Assembly: GCA_003550325.1 (NCBI GenBank)
Contig: QKWP01000043.1
Span: 261,378 to 325,377, forward strand
DNA: 64,000 nucleotides
Reading direction: 5' to 3'
Source of the DNA: Gigaspora rosea
Lineage: Eukaryota > Glomeromycota > Glomeromycetes > Diversisporales > Gigasporaceae
Shown here: positions 9,956 through 22,094 of the stretch, in pieces
Layout: every line of letters begins with the position of its first letter
Position numbering within the stretch: the stretch's first letter is position 1
Program-made: the position numbers and the translations under genes
The notes under the pieces: generated by a model
What the model saw: only the letters and a program-made list of their open reading frames with translations
Told to the model about the DNA's origin: nothing
Databases searched by the model: none

Positions 9956-11340
9956 CTCTGAAATTTTTTTTAATACATGGTCAAAATAAAACCAAAAATC
10001 TCATATCATTTTTGAAATACAGCCTGTCTTGATGTGTGGTTTTATTACTATGAACCATATTCAACTATACTTGTAAAATCTCAAGTTTGGCACGGTTTGA
10101 CAAGTTAATATCTAAAATAGAGTTTTAAATAGAGTATTTATAAAAATGCAGTAGCTGAAAATTTGAAGAAATAAAAAAAGAAAAAACATGTTCAAAATTT
10201 TTTTTTATTAAAGGATACCTGTTAATGATAACAAAATCTTTCTATAAGTGCATTCAGATCAAAAGGCATAAAAACACAAAAGTGGTTGAATTATAAAAAT
10301 AAGTTATATTTAACAGATGCCTAATAATTGGCAATTTAATAGAAGTTTAGTGATAAAATCCAACAATACAAATGAATGAACTATTTTATGAATAAACTAT
10401 ATACTGTACTTACATACTAGTAATTTTGACATAAGCAAATAAACTCTATACTCGCTCTTTAGAAGTTTAATGGTAATGTGAATAAACGGAAAAGTAAAAT
10501 TTGCTAATATAAATTACAAAATATGCTATTCAATGAAATTTTTACTCACATTCTATTTTATTCTATCATGGGATTTAATTGCTAATAATTTGTTTAAATC
10601 TGCATATAGTTCTTCATATTTATTTAATATAAATTTCTTTACAATATCTGTTATATATAAATAACGAGATTATACAAGAATTAATATAAAGGTAATGCGG
10701 ATATAATGTAAAACAGAATAATATGTGACTAATCTAATCTAAACGACTAAAAATCCTAGCTACATGTCTTTACTAGTAATCAGATACTAAGTCATTTTTT
10801 GAGCCTAACTTTTCTGCTTTGGTTCTATGATAGTAAATAATCTAAAATAAAGAAATAATTGTCGTAAAGCTAAATTGCTAATCAAAGAGAATATAATTTA
10901 TTATACTTGTCTGTAGGAGTTAGGAATGGAATTGCTACTGGTCTTATGTTCTTTAATAGCTTAAAGCAAGCAATTCTATTAGAAGCCATTTTAGTATTCA
11001 CATAGCAGCTTTTTAACTACTTTGCAATTAGTTTAATGGCTGTTTGTTATACGACAGGATGTAATAGCTCAAAGCTGAGTTTTTTTTCTTTCAAATTCTT
11101 ATTCTTTATTTTTTCTAGTAATAACGTATGTACATTCTAAATTCAAGATCTAAATCTAAATAATCTAAACCAAAGAGACTATATTTAACTATAAGCCACA
11201 GTTGTTTTAATTTGTAATACTATCAGAAAATAAAAAAAATATAAGCACAATAGCTTTAAATAAATTTCTACTATTTTAAGAAAAAAAATATCTATGTAAA
11301 TAATTTAAAATTTTTTAGGAAAACGAGATATGTGCTTTAA
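9956..11340. other. AT-rich region with no supported gene
   Basis: Both strands were read. There are only short frames, scattered A/T runs and no inverted ends that I can pair. It may contain the 3' flank of the MULE element on its right. Confidence 0.4.
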
Positions 11341-13144
11341 TAATTTTATTCAACTTACTAATTTATTCATATTTTTTCCTTTGCATCTCAAATACGTATG
11401 ACCATTTTGTTTATACAATTTTTATAGAGCTGAACACTGACGAACATTATGATTAGTTTGTTCACAATTATTAATGCTCTTGACTTCTTATTACTATGAT
11501 TTCCATCTTGCTTGTCTTTGTGAATTTTGACAGAACTTTTTTGCTGCTTACGATGGTCTTCCACGACACTTGATAACATATGGGTTGGGAATTTTTTTTG
11601 ATGCTGACTCACTAGTTTCTTCATTTGTATCATTATATAATTTATCTAAAGCTTGATTAAATGTATCTAAAACATTGTATCATCATTTTTTTGTAGCAAT
11701 TTGAGCAATTTTACGACCAAGCCCAAACAAATCACTATAACGATGCCTTTTCTCAATTTTCTTATTAATATCATTAGTTGTATCTTCTAAATCTTCTTTA
11801 AATATACTTAAAATTGTTGACGATTGTGTTATATATGAATGCTGTCCAGTTATATCTATAAATTCTTGCTCTTGACAATTAGAATTATCACTATTCTCAA
11901 TATCTAATTCGGCATTAATTTGATTAACTTCTAGTTTGAACCATTGTTTCTTAATTAAGGAAATACTAAAATAGGCTTGTTTACTACAAATCATAACTTG
12001 AAAAAAGTATTGACATACTAATCCATGGTTTAGAATCATTAAGCAGATACATATATGACTTTTATCATGAAAAAGAATAACGAAGTGAGGTGATGATTTA
12101 GGATTGTGTGTAAGATACATAACTCACTACACTTCAATAATCTTTGTCTTGTCAATTTGACTTATAATTGATTCCAATAATATCTGAGCAAAATCAGCAT
12201 AATCATCACTATTTGGATTGTTTTCATATATAAAATCCTAAAGTTTTTAAAATGATAAGTTTAGATATAATAAAAAATTTTGATTATACTAGATTAATAC
12301 TTATCTCATTAAAGCTTTCATATTGTTCTGGTAATATTAATGCAATGTTATATTCTAAACCTATGTCAAGTTGAGCTTTTTGTATAAAATATATTTCTGT
12401 TGTAAGTTATATTTTTAGCTTTTCAATTATATATAGAAAAATTTGCTCTGATGCTGATGTTGTTAATATGTTTGTATAAGGTAATGATTCGATCCAATCA
12501 CGATATTCTGCTTTAGTAGTTTGATCATGAAAAAATTCTTGAATACCTCAAAAAAATTCAAAAATTCAACTAAACAACACTTAGAATTTACATATTTTTT
12601 AATAATGCCATTAATACCCTCAATACGCTAAGCTAATGTCAACCTTGCAGTAAAATACTAAAATATTTTGTTTAATAAATTAAAATTTCAAATTAAGTAG
12701 TATATAAAAATATTTTATAAAATATTGAATTTGCTTACTGCACAGCTAAATGCTTTTCTCCATGATTCTTTAATTTTATCCAAAGTTCCCATTAAATAAG
12801 AACTTGTACATAAAAATATTTCATTTAACTGATTCAATTTAAGAGTAAATATAGTTTTGTTTAAGCAATTACGTACAGAATAAAATTGAGTTAAAAAACT
12901 ATTATAATTTTCACTCAAAGTATGCTGTAAATGATGATCCATATTTTGCTGAATATGAAATATACAATGAACATGTTTAACAAAAGGTAAAAATGTTTTT
13001 AATACTACATCTAAACCTGTATCTGCATTACTAATAATAGTGGTGGGAATTATTCTATTATTTGCTTCTAAAAGTTGTTCTAAAACCCATATATATAATA
13101 TTGATGTTTTATCAAAAAGTAGTGCTTGTGCAAATACTTGTGTA

Positions 13145-13557
13145 CAGTATTTAAAATTTGATGTTCTCATATGAGAACACTAAATTTTTTTTAAGAACAT
13201 TAATATTTAAAAAATGTTCTCTTATTTGAGAACATTTTGTACTGATAAAATGTTCTCAAAATATTATTAGTATTATTTTTTTTACGTATTTGAAGAAAAG
13301 ATTTATAGTTGCAAAAGTTAAATAAGTATATCACATGATCAATTCAACCAATTTAAATGTTCTAAGTACTATTAAAATTAGAAAGCCTTTATCTACAACT
13401 TTATTAAAACTCCAATATAGGTTTATACAATAAAAATATATACATATTTAAAAAATAAATTCTATATAATAAGAATATTAAAAATTTTTTGAGAACATTA
13501 ATACTCTAAATTTAGTTCATTTGAGAACATAATTTTTAATTTGAATTTTAAACACTG
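13145..13557. mobile_element. hAT-type MITE inside the MULE gene
   Basis: 413 bp starting CAGTATTTAAAATTTGATG and ending with the complement of CAGTGTTTAAAATTC. Target duplications are CTTGTGTA (13137-13144) and CTTGTATA (13558-13565), 8 bp with one mismatch. It has many GAGAACAT/ATGTTCTC subterminal repeats, as in the elements at 34103 and 50819. Joining the flanks keeps the MULE frame open (HNHIQVFAQALL), which confirms the boundaries. Confidence 0.88.
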
Positions 13558-14299
13558 CTTGTATATGGTTATGATTATCAACACCAACAAAAAAACAAAG
13601 AGCCATATGATATTGGTTTTTTTTGAAGTATTATCTGTTATAATTATATCATTATAATGTTGATATAAATTTTGCTGTTTTGACTCTATTCAAAATATAT
13701 GAAATAATCTTACTTGATTTATTTTTTTAGCAATAAACATTCCCGAATCTTCTTTTTGATAGTTTTCAAGTATTTCAAGTAATTAAAATGCATCATTATT
13801 AGGATTATTAATTTCATTTTGCTGATTTTCTCATTTAAAATGCTGAATTGCATTTGTTATATCTTTTGATAAAAAATTTGTTGTGAAAATTCAGCTTTTA
13901 AAAGATTTTGCATCACAAAACTGCTCATTTTAGGTAAATTTTCTAAATAAAACTTTATTTGATTCATTACTAAGTCTGGTATACTTCGATAAGATAATTA
14001 AAATCATGATTTTTGTATTGTGATTCAAAAGTAATTACACAGGAATTTGAATCATTTTTTGGCCAACAAATATTAATATAATATGTATATTCTACATGAA
14101 TAGATTTAGTAGCCCGTATCTTATCTGGATTGTTGCTTTTATGTGGTTTTGGTTTGCCTGCATGTTGACATTTGAATACTTTCTTACTAATACTTTTATC
14201 AACACGATAATAAGTATTTTGTAATATCCAAACAAATCCTTTCATTTTGGCATATGCATATAATACTTGGTCTATATGATTCCAGTTTTCAAACTTATA

Positions 14300-14473
14300 C
14301 AGTCAAACCCCACAATAGTCACGTGCCAAAATCAGACTTTCTATGTGCCTATTGTGAGATTGTGACTAAAGCGAGCTAAAATTTATATATAGTATATATA
14401 ATTAAATAGAAAAATTAAGGTGACTATAGCGAGATTGTGACTAATGCGAATGTGACTATTGTGGGGTTTGACT
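14300..14473. mobile_element. Tc1/pogo-like MITE inside the MULE gene
   Basis: 174 bp with inverted ends CAGTCAAACCCCACAATAG / CTATTGTGGGGTTTGAC and TATA on each side, so the target duplication is TA or TATA. Removing the insert with one TATA keeps a coding frame (LTVKYKFENWNH) in the N-terminal part of the MULE gene, favouring a clean insertion. Interior direct repeats of GTGACTAnnGCGA are present. Confidence 0.8.
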
Positions 14474-14639
14474 ATATTTAACTGTTAACTTATCAGCTTG
14501 TTTTTTTAAATTTTCACTAATTTGAAGTTCATTAAGAGCTTTTTGTTGGGTTTTTTTTTGAAATTACTGATTTAGATGTTGAAGCTTTTATTTCAATACT
14601 ATTTTCGCAATTAGATATTTTTTAATAGTTCTATATTAT

Positions 14640-14995
14640 AATAGCTAATAGATAAAAGTTTTAATACGTGCTAGATTAATTTTTTTAACTAATTAAATAC
14701 AAGATCAAAATAAACTAATTTTATTGGTTAATCAATTGGGGTGGCAAAACAATTTTAGCCTACTTGGGGTAGCACATAGAATTTTCTTTAAATTATAGTT
14801 TTTAATTTATAACGATTTTTTTATTATACAAATTATATTTTTTTATAATTTAAAAATTTTCTTTATATTTTTTTATACTGTATATAGGATAAAATTTTTT
14901 TAAATTTTAAAAAAATTTTTAGTATAATTTATATAAATAAATGCTTGTAAATATACAAAATATAGTGATTTTTTATATAAAATATACTTCATTAT
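14640..14995. other. AT-rich region with no supported gene
   Basis: Runs of A and T with no recognisable coding or repeat structure. Confidence 0.4.
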
Positions 14996-15918
14996 CAGCA
15001 AATTTTATATATAGATATATATCAATTACTAACTGGTAAAATATATATCTACTCCTGCTGATTTTAATCGATAGTGATAGTAATCAATATATTGTTGACC
15101 TATAAAAAATTACACAAAAACGGGCATAACTCTCGATCCAGTAATTAGAATTCGATGAAACAACCACCATTCGACTCAGCTCGATGAGACGGTTCGAATG
15201 AGCTATAGATTATTCCTGTACGACCATTGGTTACCAAGATCGGAACCAATAGATGATCAAGTATCGGATCTACAATTTGATTGGCTAGGCGATCTACTGC
15301 GCGCCAAAACGCATATATGGCATTTATAAAACATGTCATATTTATAGCATATATACTCTATATTTTATTTATAACACATATATCATTTATTTCATATATT
15401 ACATTTATATCATTTATACTATATATTTTATTAGTAGTAGATATAGCATTTATTGCACATGTAATAGATATAGTCCGTTACATTTGTGAAAAACAAAAAT
15501 GTATAAAAGCGGCTGATGTGGACCCCAAGTTCAACATCGAGTCTTCATACTCTTTCACTAATAAAAACAACTATTAACTACACAAATTAAACAATTATTA
15601 GTATCCTCATATACTTCTAATTGTAGCCTCTTTCGTAATTGCAAATTGCCTTAAATCTTCTTTGTTAAGTTTTATTAAAAAACGCCTTCCGACTTAGATA
15701 TATCACAGTAACAAAGTGAGGTTACACAAAGTGTTCACTGTCTAAGATCGCTCTAGTTACCTAATATCTTTGAAGAAGTGGATATAGGATAACAATATAT
15801 CTGATAATCAGATATATATGATTATTATCACTATCGATAGAAATTAGCAGGGTATTTAGTATCAATATATATCTTACTCAGTTAGTAATCGACATATATC
15901 TATATATAAAATTTGCCA
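14996..15918. mobile_element. non-autonomous element with ~120-bp inverted terminal repeats
   Basis: The left arm CAGCAAATTTTATATATAG...TTACTAACTG...ATCGATAGTGATA is mirrored at about 15795-15918 (...CACTATCGATAG...CAGTTAGTAA...AAATTTGCC). The interior holds a distinctive CGGGCATAACTCTCGATCCAG segment and an AT-rich CATATATnATTTAT repeat at about 15310-15470. The small open frames in it are not convincing. A related, weaker arm (CTATATATAAAATTTGCTG) occurs near 24605-24635. Confidence 0.65.
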
Positions 15919-15925
15919 ATTAATC

Positions 15926-16196
15926 GATATATGGGCAGCCGTCAATAGAAATCAAGCAAATCAACATTTGAAAAAAAATTAATTCCTTAACTTTCACAGC
16001 TCATATCTCAATGAATTTTAAAGCTATCTTAATGATTTAATATTCAAAAGAAAGCTTACGATCTAAGCTTTTTTTTTGAATATTAAATTATTAAGATAGC
16101 TTTAAAATTCATTGATATATGAGCTGTGAAAGTTAAGGAATTAATTTTTTTCAAATGTTGATTTGCATAATTTCTATTGACGGCTGCCCATATATC
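15926..16196. mobile_element. foldback (near-palindromic) element
   Basis: Two ~130-bp arms, nearly perfect inverted complements from GATATATGGGCAGCCGTC on the left to GACGGCTGCCCATATATC on the right, are separated by only a few bases near 16067. This could form a long hairpin as DNA or RNA. No coding capacity. Confidence 0.88.
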
Positions 16197-16219
16197 TAAT
16201 ATGATATTAATTAATAATT

Positions 16220-16350
16220 ATATAATTATTATGTTCACATAATCATACTTTTTGCAAATTTTTAAACGTTTTTACAGTTTTTTCAAGTTTTTGCAAGTTT
16301 TCGCAATTTAATATAAAATTTTATTTTTTATTTATTATTATTATATAATA
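16220..16350 (+). repeat. dispersed AT repeat shared with 4060-4140 and 22505-22575
   Basis: The phrase TTCGCAATTTAATATAAAAT followed by TTTATTATTATTATATAAT occurs here, at 22505-22575 in the same orientation, and at 4060-4140 inverted. Elsewhere it flanks the ~227-bp arrays, so this may be a solo flank of that element. Confidence 0.5.
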
Positions 16351-16556
16351 TTTTAAAGTGTTCTTCTAGGCATTTCTAGCTAGAGATAATACTATATATC
16401 TCTGGTCTTTCAGCCAATTAAAATAAAAAAAGTCACATGATCTCTATTTTTGCCAATTGTGGGAACACCAGACAGGTTGACTACTTTCATGTAACCCGAA
16501 CTTATGATCTCTTGGACTGTCCCATCTAACGATTTACAAAAAAAAATAAAAATTTT

Positions 16557-16875
16557 AAAAACTTTGAGTGAATGTATCTTCACAATTACTTAACCAAAGT
16601 TGATAAAAAATTTTTTATTTGAATTCTATGGATTCATAGAATTCAAATAAAAAAATTTTCATTGATCTTGATCAAGTGGTTGTGGAGATACATTTGCTCA
16701 AAGTTTGAGTAAAGTTAAAACGCCTGTTAAAATAGAAGTTATGCCAATTTTATTAAAAACTTTAAGCAAATGTATCTCCACAAACACTTGACCAAGGCCA
16801 ATGAAATTTTTTTATTTGAATTCTATAAATCTATAAAATATAATACATCAACCTTGACCAAGTAGTTGTGGAGTA
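16557..16875. mobile_element. two tandem foldback elements
   Basis: First palindrome 16557-16708: AAAACTTTGAGTGAATGTAT...TTTGAATTCTATGGA folding on its complement. A second, more diverged copy lies at 16756-16875. Both are followed by the phrase GTTAAAATAGAAG, so this looks like duplication of one foldback unit with its flank. Confidence 0.65.
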
Positions 16876-16904
16876 AAGTCAAAACACCTGTTAAAATAGA
16901 AGAG

Positions 16905-17075
16905 TAAGTTTAGAGCCCACACTTATGGTATGACGCATTCAACTCGTTACATACATCAAAAATTTTTTTTTATAATAGTGAGTTCGAGCCCACATATAGC
17001 GCAGTGCCTTCAACTTAGTACACACAACACACTATAGTGCGGCATATTCAACTTATAACGCATAACAACAAGCAG
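16905..17075 (+). repeat. short degenerate direct repeats
   Basis: GAGCCCACA is followed by TATnGnGCAnTnCnTTCAACT-like text at about 16912, 16984 and 17032. They are irregularly spaced and of unknown origin. Confidence 0.35.
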
Positions 17076-17447
17076 GGCGCTAGGTGCAATGAAAGAACAA
17101 GTGACAAGACAAGCGAAGTAAAAAAGCACTAAGATTTACTGTCATACCTATAATCTCTATTACATACATACAATCATATGCTACTGCCTTTTTCATATAA
17201 GCCACAAATAGGGTTGTGAATTATACCTATACCGTATTATACTACTGATATTATACAAGTATTATACAAGTATTATACAAGTATTATATATAGATAGCTA
17301 GGTATAATACCAGTAATATAATATAGCCAATCAAATTGCTAGATTTGTATCTTCGTAAACATGGTTTCAAATATGTATATTCTGATACTATCATTAAATC
17401 GATATTCATATTTTCAACCATTCTAATTACCTGCATGATAAATATTA

Positions 17448-17592
17448 TACGACAAGGTGAAACCCGCGACGGTATAGTTACGTTATTAATACAGATCTCA
17501 AACTAACTATCCTAAAATAGTACTCTAACCCTAATTAAGCTAAATCTGTATCAATAACGTAATCATCTCAGTGCGGGTTTCACCCTTTCGTA
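17448..17592. mobile_element. MITE nested in the hAT element
   Basis: 145 bp with ends TACGACAAGGTGAAACCCGC / GCGGGTTTCACCCTTTCGTA, flanked on both sides by ATATTA. A second pair of inverted motifs (TTACGTTATT) lies inside. Related to the element at 17988-18165. Confidence 0.75.
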
Positions 17593-17830
17593 ATATTATT
17601 TATTTGCATAATAAATATCATAATTAAATATTATTTTCAAGAAACTCATTCTAATCATAACAATCTTAGTTATTATTATCAGGTCGTTAGTTCTGAAACC
17701 CACTTTAAATTTTAGTAAAACCTACTTAAACAATTATGTGAAAATAAAGCTTATCATATTTGTAATAAAGGTTTTATATATTATAATTTTAGTATTCATA
17801 TAAAATTATTTAAAGTTGTAATAAATTCTT

Positions 17831-17945
17831 TACAGAAACTTAAATATCTTAATATGCAGTAACTGTATAATTACTATTAAATTTAATTGTAATTGCATAA
17901 TTACTATACAGTTACTGTGCATTAAGAGTTTCAAATTTTCTGTAG
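17831..17945. mobile_element. small foldback MITE nested in the hAT element
   Basis: A near-palindrome of about 115 bp: TTACAGAAA...ATGCAGTAACTGTATAATTA pairs with TAATTACTATACAGTTACTG...TTTTCTGTA. Confidence 0.7.
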
Positions 17946-17987
17946 TTTTAAAAAATAATTTAGTGAAACAAAAAAAATAATTAAATA

Positions 17988-18165
17988 TTACATGTCAGGG
18001 TGAAACCTGCGCTGAATTCTAGTAAAACCCGCTTTGATCATAGGGTTTGGGTGAAATCCGCATTAGCATAGTGTGTTTTATATGTTAACGCAGATTTCAC
18101 CCTCATGTGATCTGCATAGCAGATTTAACCAAAATTTAGCGCGGGTTTCACCCTGTCGTAATATT
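17988..18165. mobile_element. MITE nested in the hAT element, GGTGAAACC family
   Basis: The ends GTCAGGGTGAAACCTGCGCT and AGCGCGGGTTTCACCCTGTC are inverted complements. A second inner pair (GGGTGAAATCCGC / GCAGATTTCACCC) makes a double-hairpin structure. The same terminal motif as 17448-17592 shows they are one family. Confidence 0.75.
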
Positions 18166-18489
18166 ACTACTATAATTATATCATAGTATAATATATATTA
18201 AAGAGATACTATAATAAAGAAAGATAAATTGCTTTTATAATCGATTGTTAAAATTATAATAATAAAAATTATTTTGTTTTAAATAAATTAATGAGTCAAA
18301 CCGTTAGTAAGAAAAATAATTATAATATAAAACAAGCATAAACAATAATAATTATAATATATATAATTATTATAAATACTACCTTCATTCGCTTGTTAAA
18401 TCGTAATAAAAAGAAATTACATAATATTCCTGCCAAGTGTATTAAGCTATTATTATTTTTTTCAAATAAACTATTTTATCATTATTAAT

Positions 18490-20451
18490 ATGCCACAAAA
18501 AAGTAAAGTTTGGAATTATTGGAATATTTTGCCGCTTCAAGAATTAAGTCAGCTTAATAGTTGTAGTGAAACATCAAGTAATAATGAAGAAGATACAGAA
18601 GATTTTGTTTCTTCTTCATCAAATACTCAAATCAGAAAGGCGCCAAAAAATTACATCCACCTGTAAAATGTAAATACTGCCCTAAAAAATTCAAACGCAG
18701 ACTTGCAACTCGTATGCAAAATCATACTAATAATTGTTTAAATGCACCTGAATCAGCAAAAACTATCAAAAGACTGAAGTTGCAAGATTCAGATTTAACT
18801 CAACAAAGTACTATAGTAAATTATGTTGATCGAATGGATTATAATGAAATATCAAATATAGATTATAAATTTGCTAAAGCAATTTATGCTTCGGGTATTC
18901 CTCTTAGTACATTTAAAAATTCTTTTTGGGTAGAATTTTTTTATGCTCTTCGACTATCATTTAAAATTCTTAATCGAGATAAATTATCAACGGAGCTGTT
19001 AGAAAATGTATATGAAGATATTAAAAATGATGTTAAACATAAAATAGATAATCCACAAAATCTTACTATGGTCTCTGATGGTTGGTCAAATGTCAAACGT
19101 GAAGCAGTTCAGAATTTCATTATTTATTTACCTAATCCAGTTTTTTATGATGCAATTTTTTCTGGAGAAGCTCGTCATACAGGGGAGTGGATTGCAGCCC
19201 AAATTATTACAAAAATGGAAGAAGTTAAATTCATAAATTTTTATCAGTTATTACAGATACGGCAGCCAAATGAAAGCTGCTTGGAAAATAATTGAAGAAA
19301 AATATCCTCATATTATTTGTCTTGGATGCTCTTCACATGTTATTAATTTATTAATTGGTGATATTTTAAAAATAGATGAAAATAAAATAGTTTTAGAAGA
19401 TGTCAAAACGGTTGTTAAATATTTTAAAGATCATCATGTTTCAATAGCAAAATTACGGCGTATTTAAAAAGAAAATTATAGTAAAGAAATTGCTCTTGTT
19501 CTTCCTGTGATTATACGATGGGGTACACATCTTGATTGTATTAAAACTCTTATCGAATCACAAACAGCAATTCAACAAATGATTTATGATCAAAGTAAAA
19601 CATCATTAGAAGCACGAATTAAAGTACAATTACATTCAAACAAATTTGGAATAACCTTAAAATTATTATTAGAATTCTTAAACCAATTGTAGCTGCTTTA
19701 AAAGCATTCGAAGCTAATAACTCAACGATTTTAACAACTTATTCCCGATTTAATATGATTTTAACTGAAATCCAAAAATTGATTGTAGTTATTTATCAGA
19801 AATTCAACAAAAAATTCAAAATCGTTAGAATTATATCTATCATCCGATTATGACTATCGCATTTATATTAGATCCAAATTATCTTAAAGAGAGCAAAAAA
19901 ATAATAATGAATCTAATTGTTTCTCAACATTTGCAAACTTTATTTCCTTAAAGTATCCTACTGAAGAAGCATCTAGAATCTATGCTGAATTATGAAAATT
20001 TTATAACAAACAAATGCAATATAATAATGAATTAATTTGGAATTCAGCTGTTCATCTTAACCCTTCAACTTGGTGGTCTTCTTGGCCTTTGTCAGAGCTT
20101 CAAAAACTTGCAATTCGTATCTTGTCAATTCTAACTTTATCTGCTTCTGCAGAACACAATTATTCTAATTTCAGATACATTCATTCAAAAACTAGAAATC
20201 GTTTAAAAAATGAGCAGGTAAAAAAATTAGTTTATATCTATAGTAACTTAAGAATGCATTACACAAAAAAAGAACATATTATCGAATATAATAAAAATAA
20301 AAATATTGAAGTTTTGGGCGAAGAAGATTATATCAATAATAAAAATGCTGAAGAAGATTATATCGATAATGAAAATACTGAAGACGATTATATCAACAAT
20401 GAAAATGCTAAAAATGATTTTAATTTAAATAATGATAATATATTTATTTAA
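18490..20451 (+). pseudogene. hAT transposase (BED finger, RNase H-like core, hATC), frameshifted
   Basis: It starts ATG at 18490 (MPQKSKVWNYW). A BED-type zinc finger follows (CKYCPKKFKRRLATRMQNH, about 18670-18740), in a frame one base off the start, with the shift in an A-run near 18645. Catalytic-region landmarks are VSDGWSNVKREAVQNF, then KYPHIICLGCSSHVINLLI and VIIRWGTHLDCIKTL. The C-terminal dimerisation domain (20014-20451) contains STWWSSWPLSELQKLAIRIL and SASAEHNYSNFRYIHSKTRN. At least four frame changes are visible. The last exon ends in an acidic NENTEDDYINNEN repeat. Function in life: excision and insertion of the element at 17209-20790. Confidence 0.9.
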
Positions 20452-20645
20452 AAATTTTTGACTTTTTTTATATAGTTATATATGAATGCTATTAACTATA
20501 TCTAATATATTAAATTTTTTTACTTTTTTTGATTTTTATATAGTTATATATAAACGCTATTTAAATTTTTAACTTTTTTCATTTTTTATATATAGTTATA
20601 TATAAATGCTATATATTAACTATATCTGATATATTAAATTTTTTC
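20452..20645 (+). repeat. three imperfect ~65-70 bp tandem repeats 3' of the hAT gene
   Basis: TATATAGTTATATATnAAnGC recurs about every 65-70 bases after the transposase stop, each copy preceded by a TTTTTnACTTTTTT run. Within the hAT element, so possibly subterminal repeats. Confidence 0.55.
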
Positions 20646-20798
20646 TAAATAAAATATTATATGTACTTGTCATACGTATATCATTTAACTTTATATATAT
20701 TTTTATTATACTATACTATATGGTATAATACAATATGATACCCAGTATTATACTAGCCATTTTTATTATACTGGTATAATCGCAATCCTAGCCACAAA

Positions 20799-21180
20799 TT
20801 GGGTTATCCTCGCGATTATAACCCTAGCGTGACTATAAATAGAGCCCATGGATAGTTTGGAAGGTAACTACAACTTAATGGGCCAGGTAAGGTTACTAAA
20901 ATTTGAGCCCGATGATAGAGACAGGATCTGGAAAATTAGGCCCTAATATATACGGGTAGGGCTAAAATGTACTGATATTTGGCCTATGCGGAGGCCTAAT
21001 TATGATATAATAATTACCTATTGACAAAACTTAGTATATTAATATAAATTTTATTTTATTAATAAAATTGTAGAACTTTCTAACTATTGAATCCATTGCA
21101 CAACAAACAGATTCAAAGTAGCTAACCCAACACTAATTATCTAACCACTATTATTACCTATTTAACTATCTACATTAATC
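20799..21180. other. no supported gene
   Basis: Slightly more GC-rich between 20815 and 21000 (GAGCCCATGG, GGAGGCCTAATT) but no frame, terminal repeat or known motif could be supported. Confidence 0.35.
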
Positions 21181-21184
21181 TATT

Positions 21185-22090
21185 TACACAATATTTGGTG
21201 CAAAACTGACACCAATGATATACTTAATCACTTAAACAACCCAAAAGCAGCTTGTAGAATAGCGAATCTCATAGCACCACCAAAGAAGACAGAGCAAAAT
21301 TGACACCAAAGACTTAGTAGAACACCAGCAAAGAAAAGTGTGTGTTAATTATGTACCAATAAAGAAAAACTACTAGAGATACTTGAAACAAATCAACAAC
21401 GAAATCTAATCCATAGAACAGCAAAACTCACTTACACCAAAACAGACTGCGCGAAATTGACACCAACAATATAGTATAACATCTACAAAGAAAAGTGAGT
21501 GTTTATTATATACCAATAAAGAAAAAACACTAGAGATACTTAAAACAAATTAACAACAAAATCCAACCTATAGAACGGCGAAACCCACCTATAACAAAGG
21601 CACCAAAACAGATTGCGCAAAATTGGCACCAATGATATAGTATAATACCTACAAAGAAAAGTGAGTGTTAATTATGTGCCAATAAAAAATAAACTACTAG
21701 AGATACTTGAAACAAATCAACAATGAAATCCAATCCATAGAACAGCAAAACCCACCTATAACAAAGGCACCAAAACAGACTGCGTGAAATCAACACCAAT
21801 AACGTAGTATAACACCTACAAAGAAAAGTGGTGTTAATTATACACCAATAAAGAAAAAACACTAGAGATACTTGAAACAAATCAACATGAAATCCAACCC
21901 ATAGAATGGTGAAACCCACCTATAACAAAGGAAACAGACTGCGTGAAATTGGCAACGACAAAACACCTGCAAATAAAAGTGGGCATTAGTTAGAAAACAA
22001 ATCAACAAGAAATCCAACTCATGGAATAGTGAAACCCACATATAATGCGGCACCAAACAAGATTGTGCAAAATTGACAACAATGCAGTAA
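21185..22090 (+). repeat. tandem array, period about 165 bp
   Basis: The landmark ACAGA(C/T)TGCGnnAAATTG recurs at about 21287, 21444, 21610, 21777, 21936 and 22060. Spacings are 157, 166, 167, 159 and 124. Each unit contains CACCAA(T/C)nATATAGTATAA, AAAGAAAAGTGAGTGTTAAT and ACTAGAGATACTTGAAACAA. The outer units are shorter. Minus-strand frames across it are repeat artefacts. Confidence 0.85.
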
Positions 22091-22094
22091 ACAC

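Larger units (their letters stand above)
11340..14640 (-). pseudogene. MULE (Mutator-like) transposase gene, FAR1-DDE-SWIM, broken
   Basis: Read leftward. A FAR1-like region (about 14245-13970) contains VFKCQHAGKPKPHKS and IRATKSIHVEY. Then come the first DDE block (IIITDNTS, about 13660) and the central MULE block (13170-12715) with AQALLFDKTSILYIW, TIISNADTGLD and FVKHVHCIFHIQQNM, the usual D...C-x2-H arrangement. A likely intron follows (about 12735-12651, GTAAGC...TTTAG), then EGINGIIKKYVNSKC. A SWIM-like finger (about 12060-12000) reads HICICLMILNHGLVCQY, with Tyr where His is usual. A knuckle-like CEQTNHNVRQC lies near 11450. Several frame breaks and two MITE insertions make it a pseudogene. 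Terminal repeats of the parent element were not found. Confidence 0.85.
17209..20790 (+). mobile_element. hAT DNA transposon, near full length, 8-bp target duplication
   Basis: Flanked by exact GCCACAAA at 17201-17208 and 20791-20798. The ends are TAGGGTTGTGAATTATAC and the complement of TAGGATTGCGATTATAC. It contains one transposase gene (18490-20451, broken), three nested MITEs in the 5' non-coding part and three short tandem repeats 3' of the gene. At 3,582 bp including inserts, it is a typical hAT size. Decayed, so not expected to move itself. Confidence 0.9.

Noticed and set aside
15145-15577. Two short frames on opposite strands in the inverted-repeat element
   Set aside because: They overlap, lack splice or start support, and one is a CATATATnATTTAT repeat translated.
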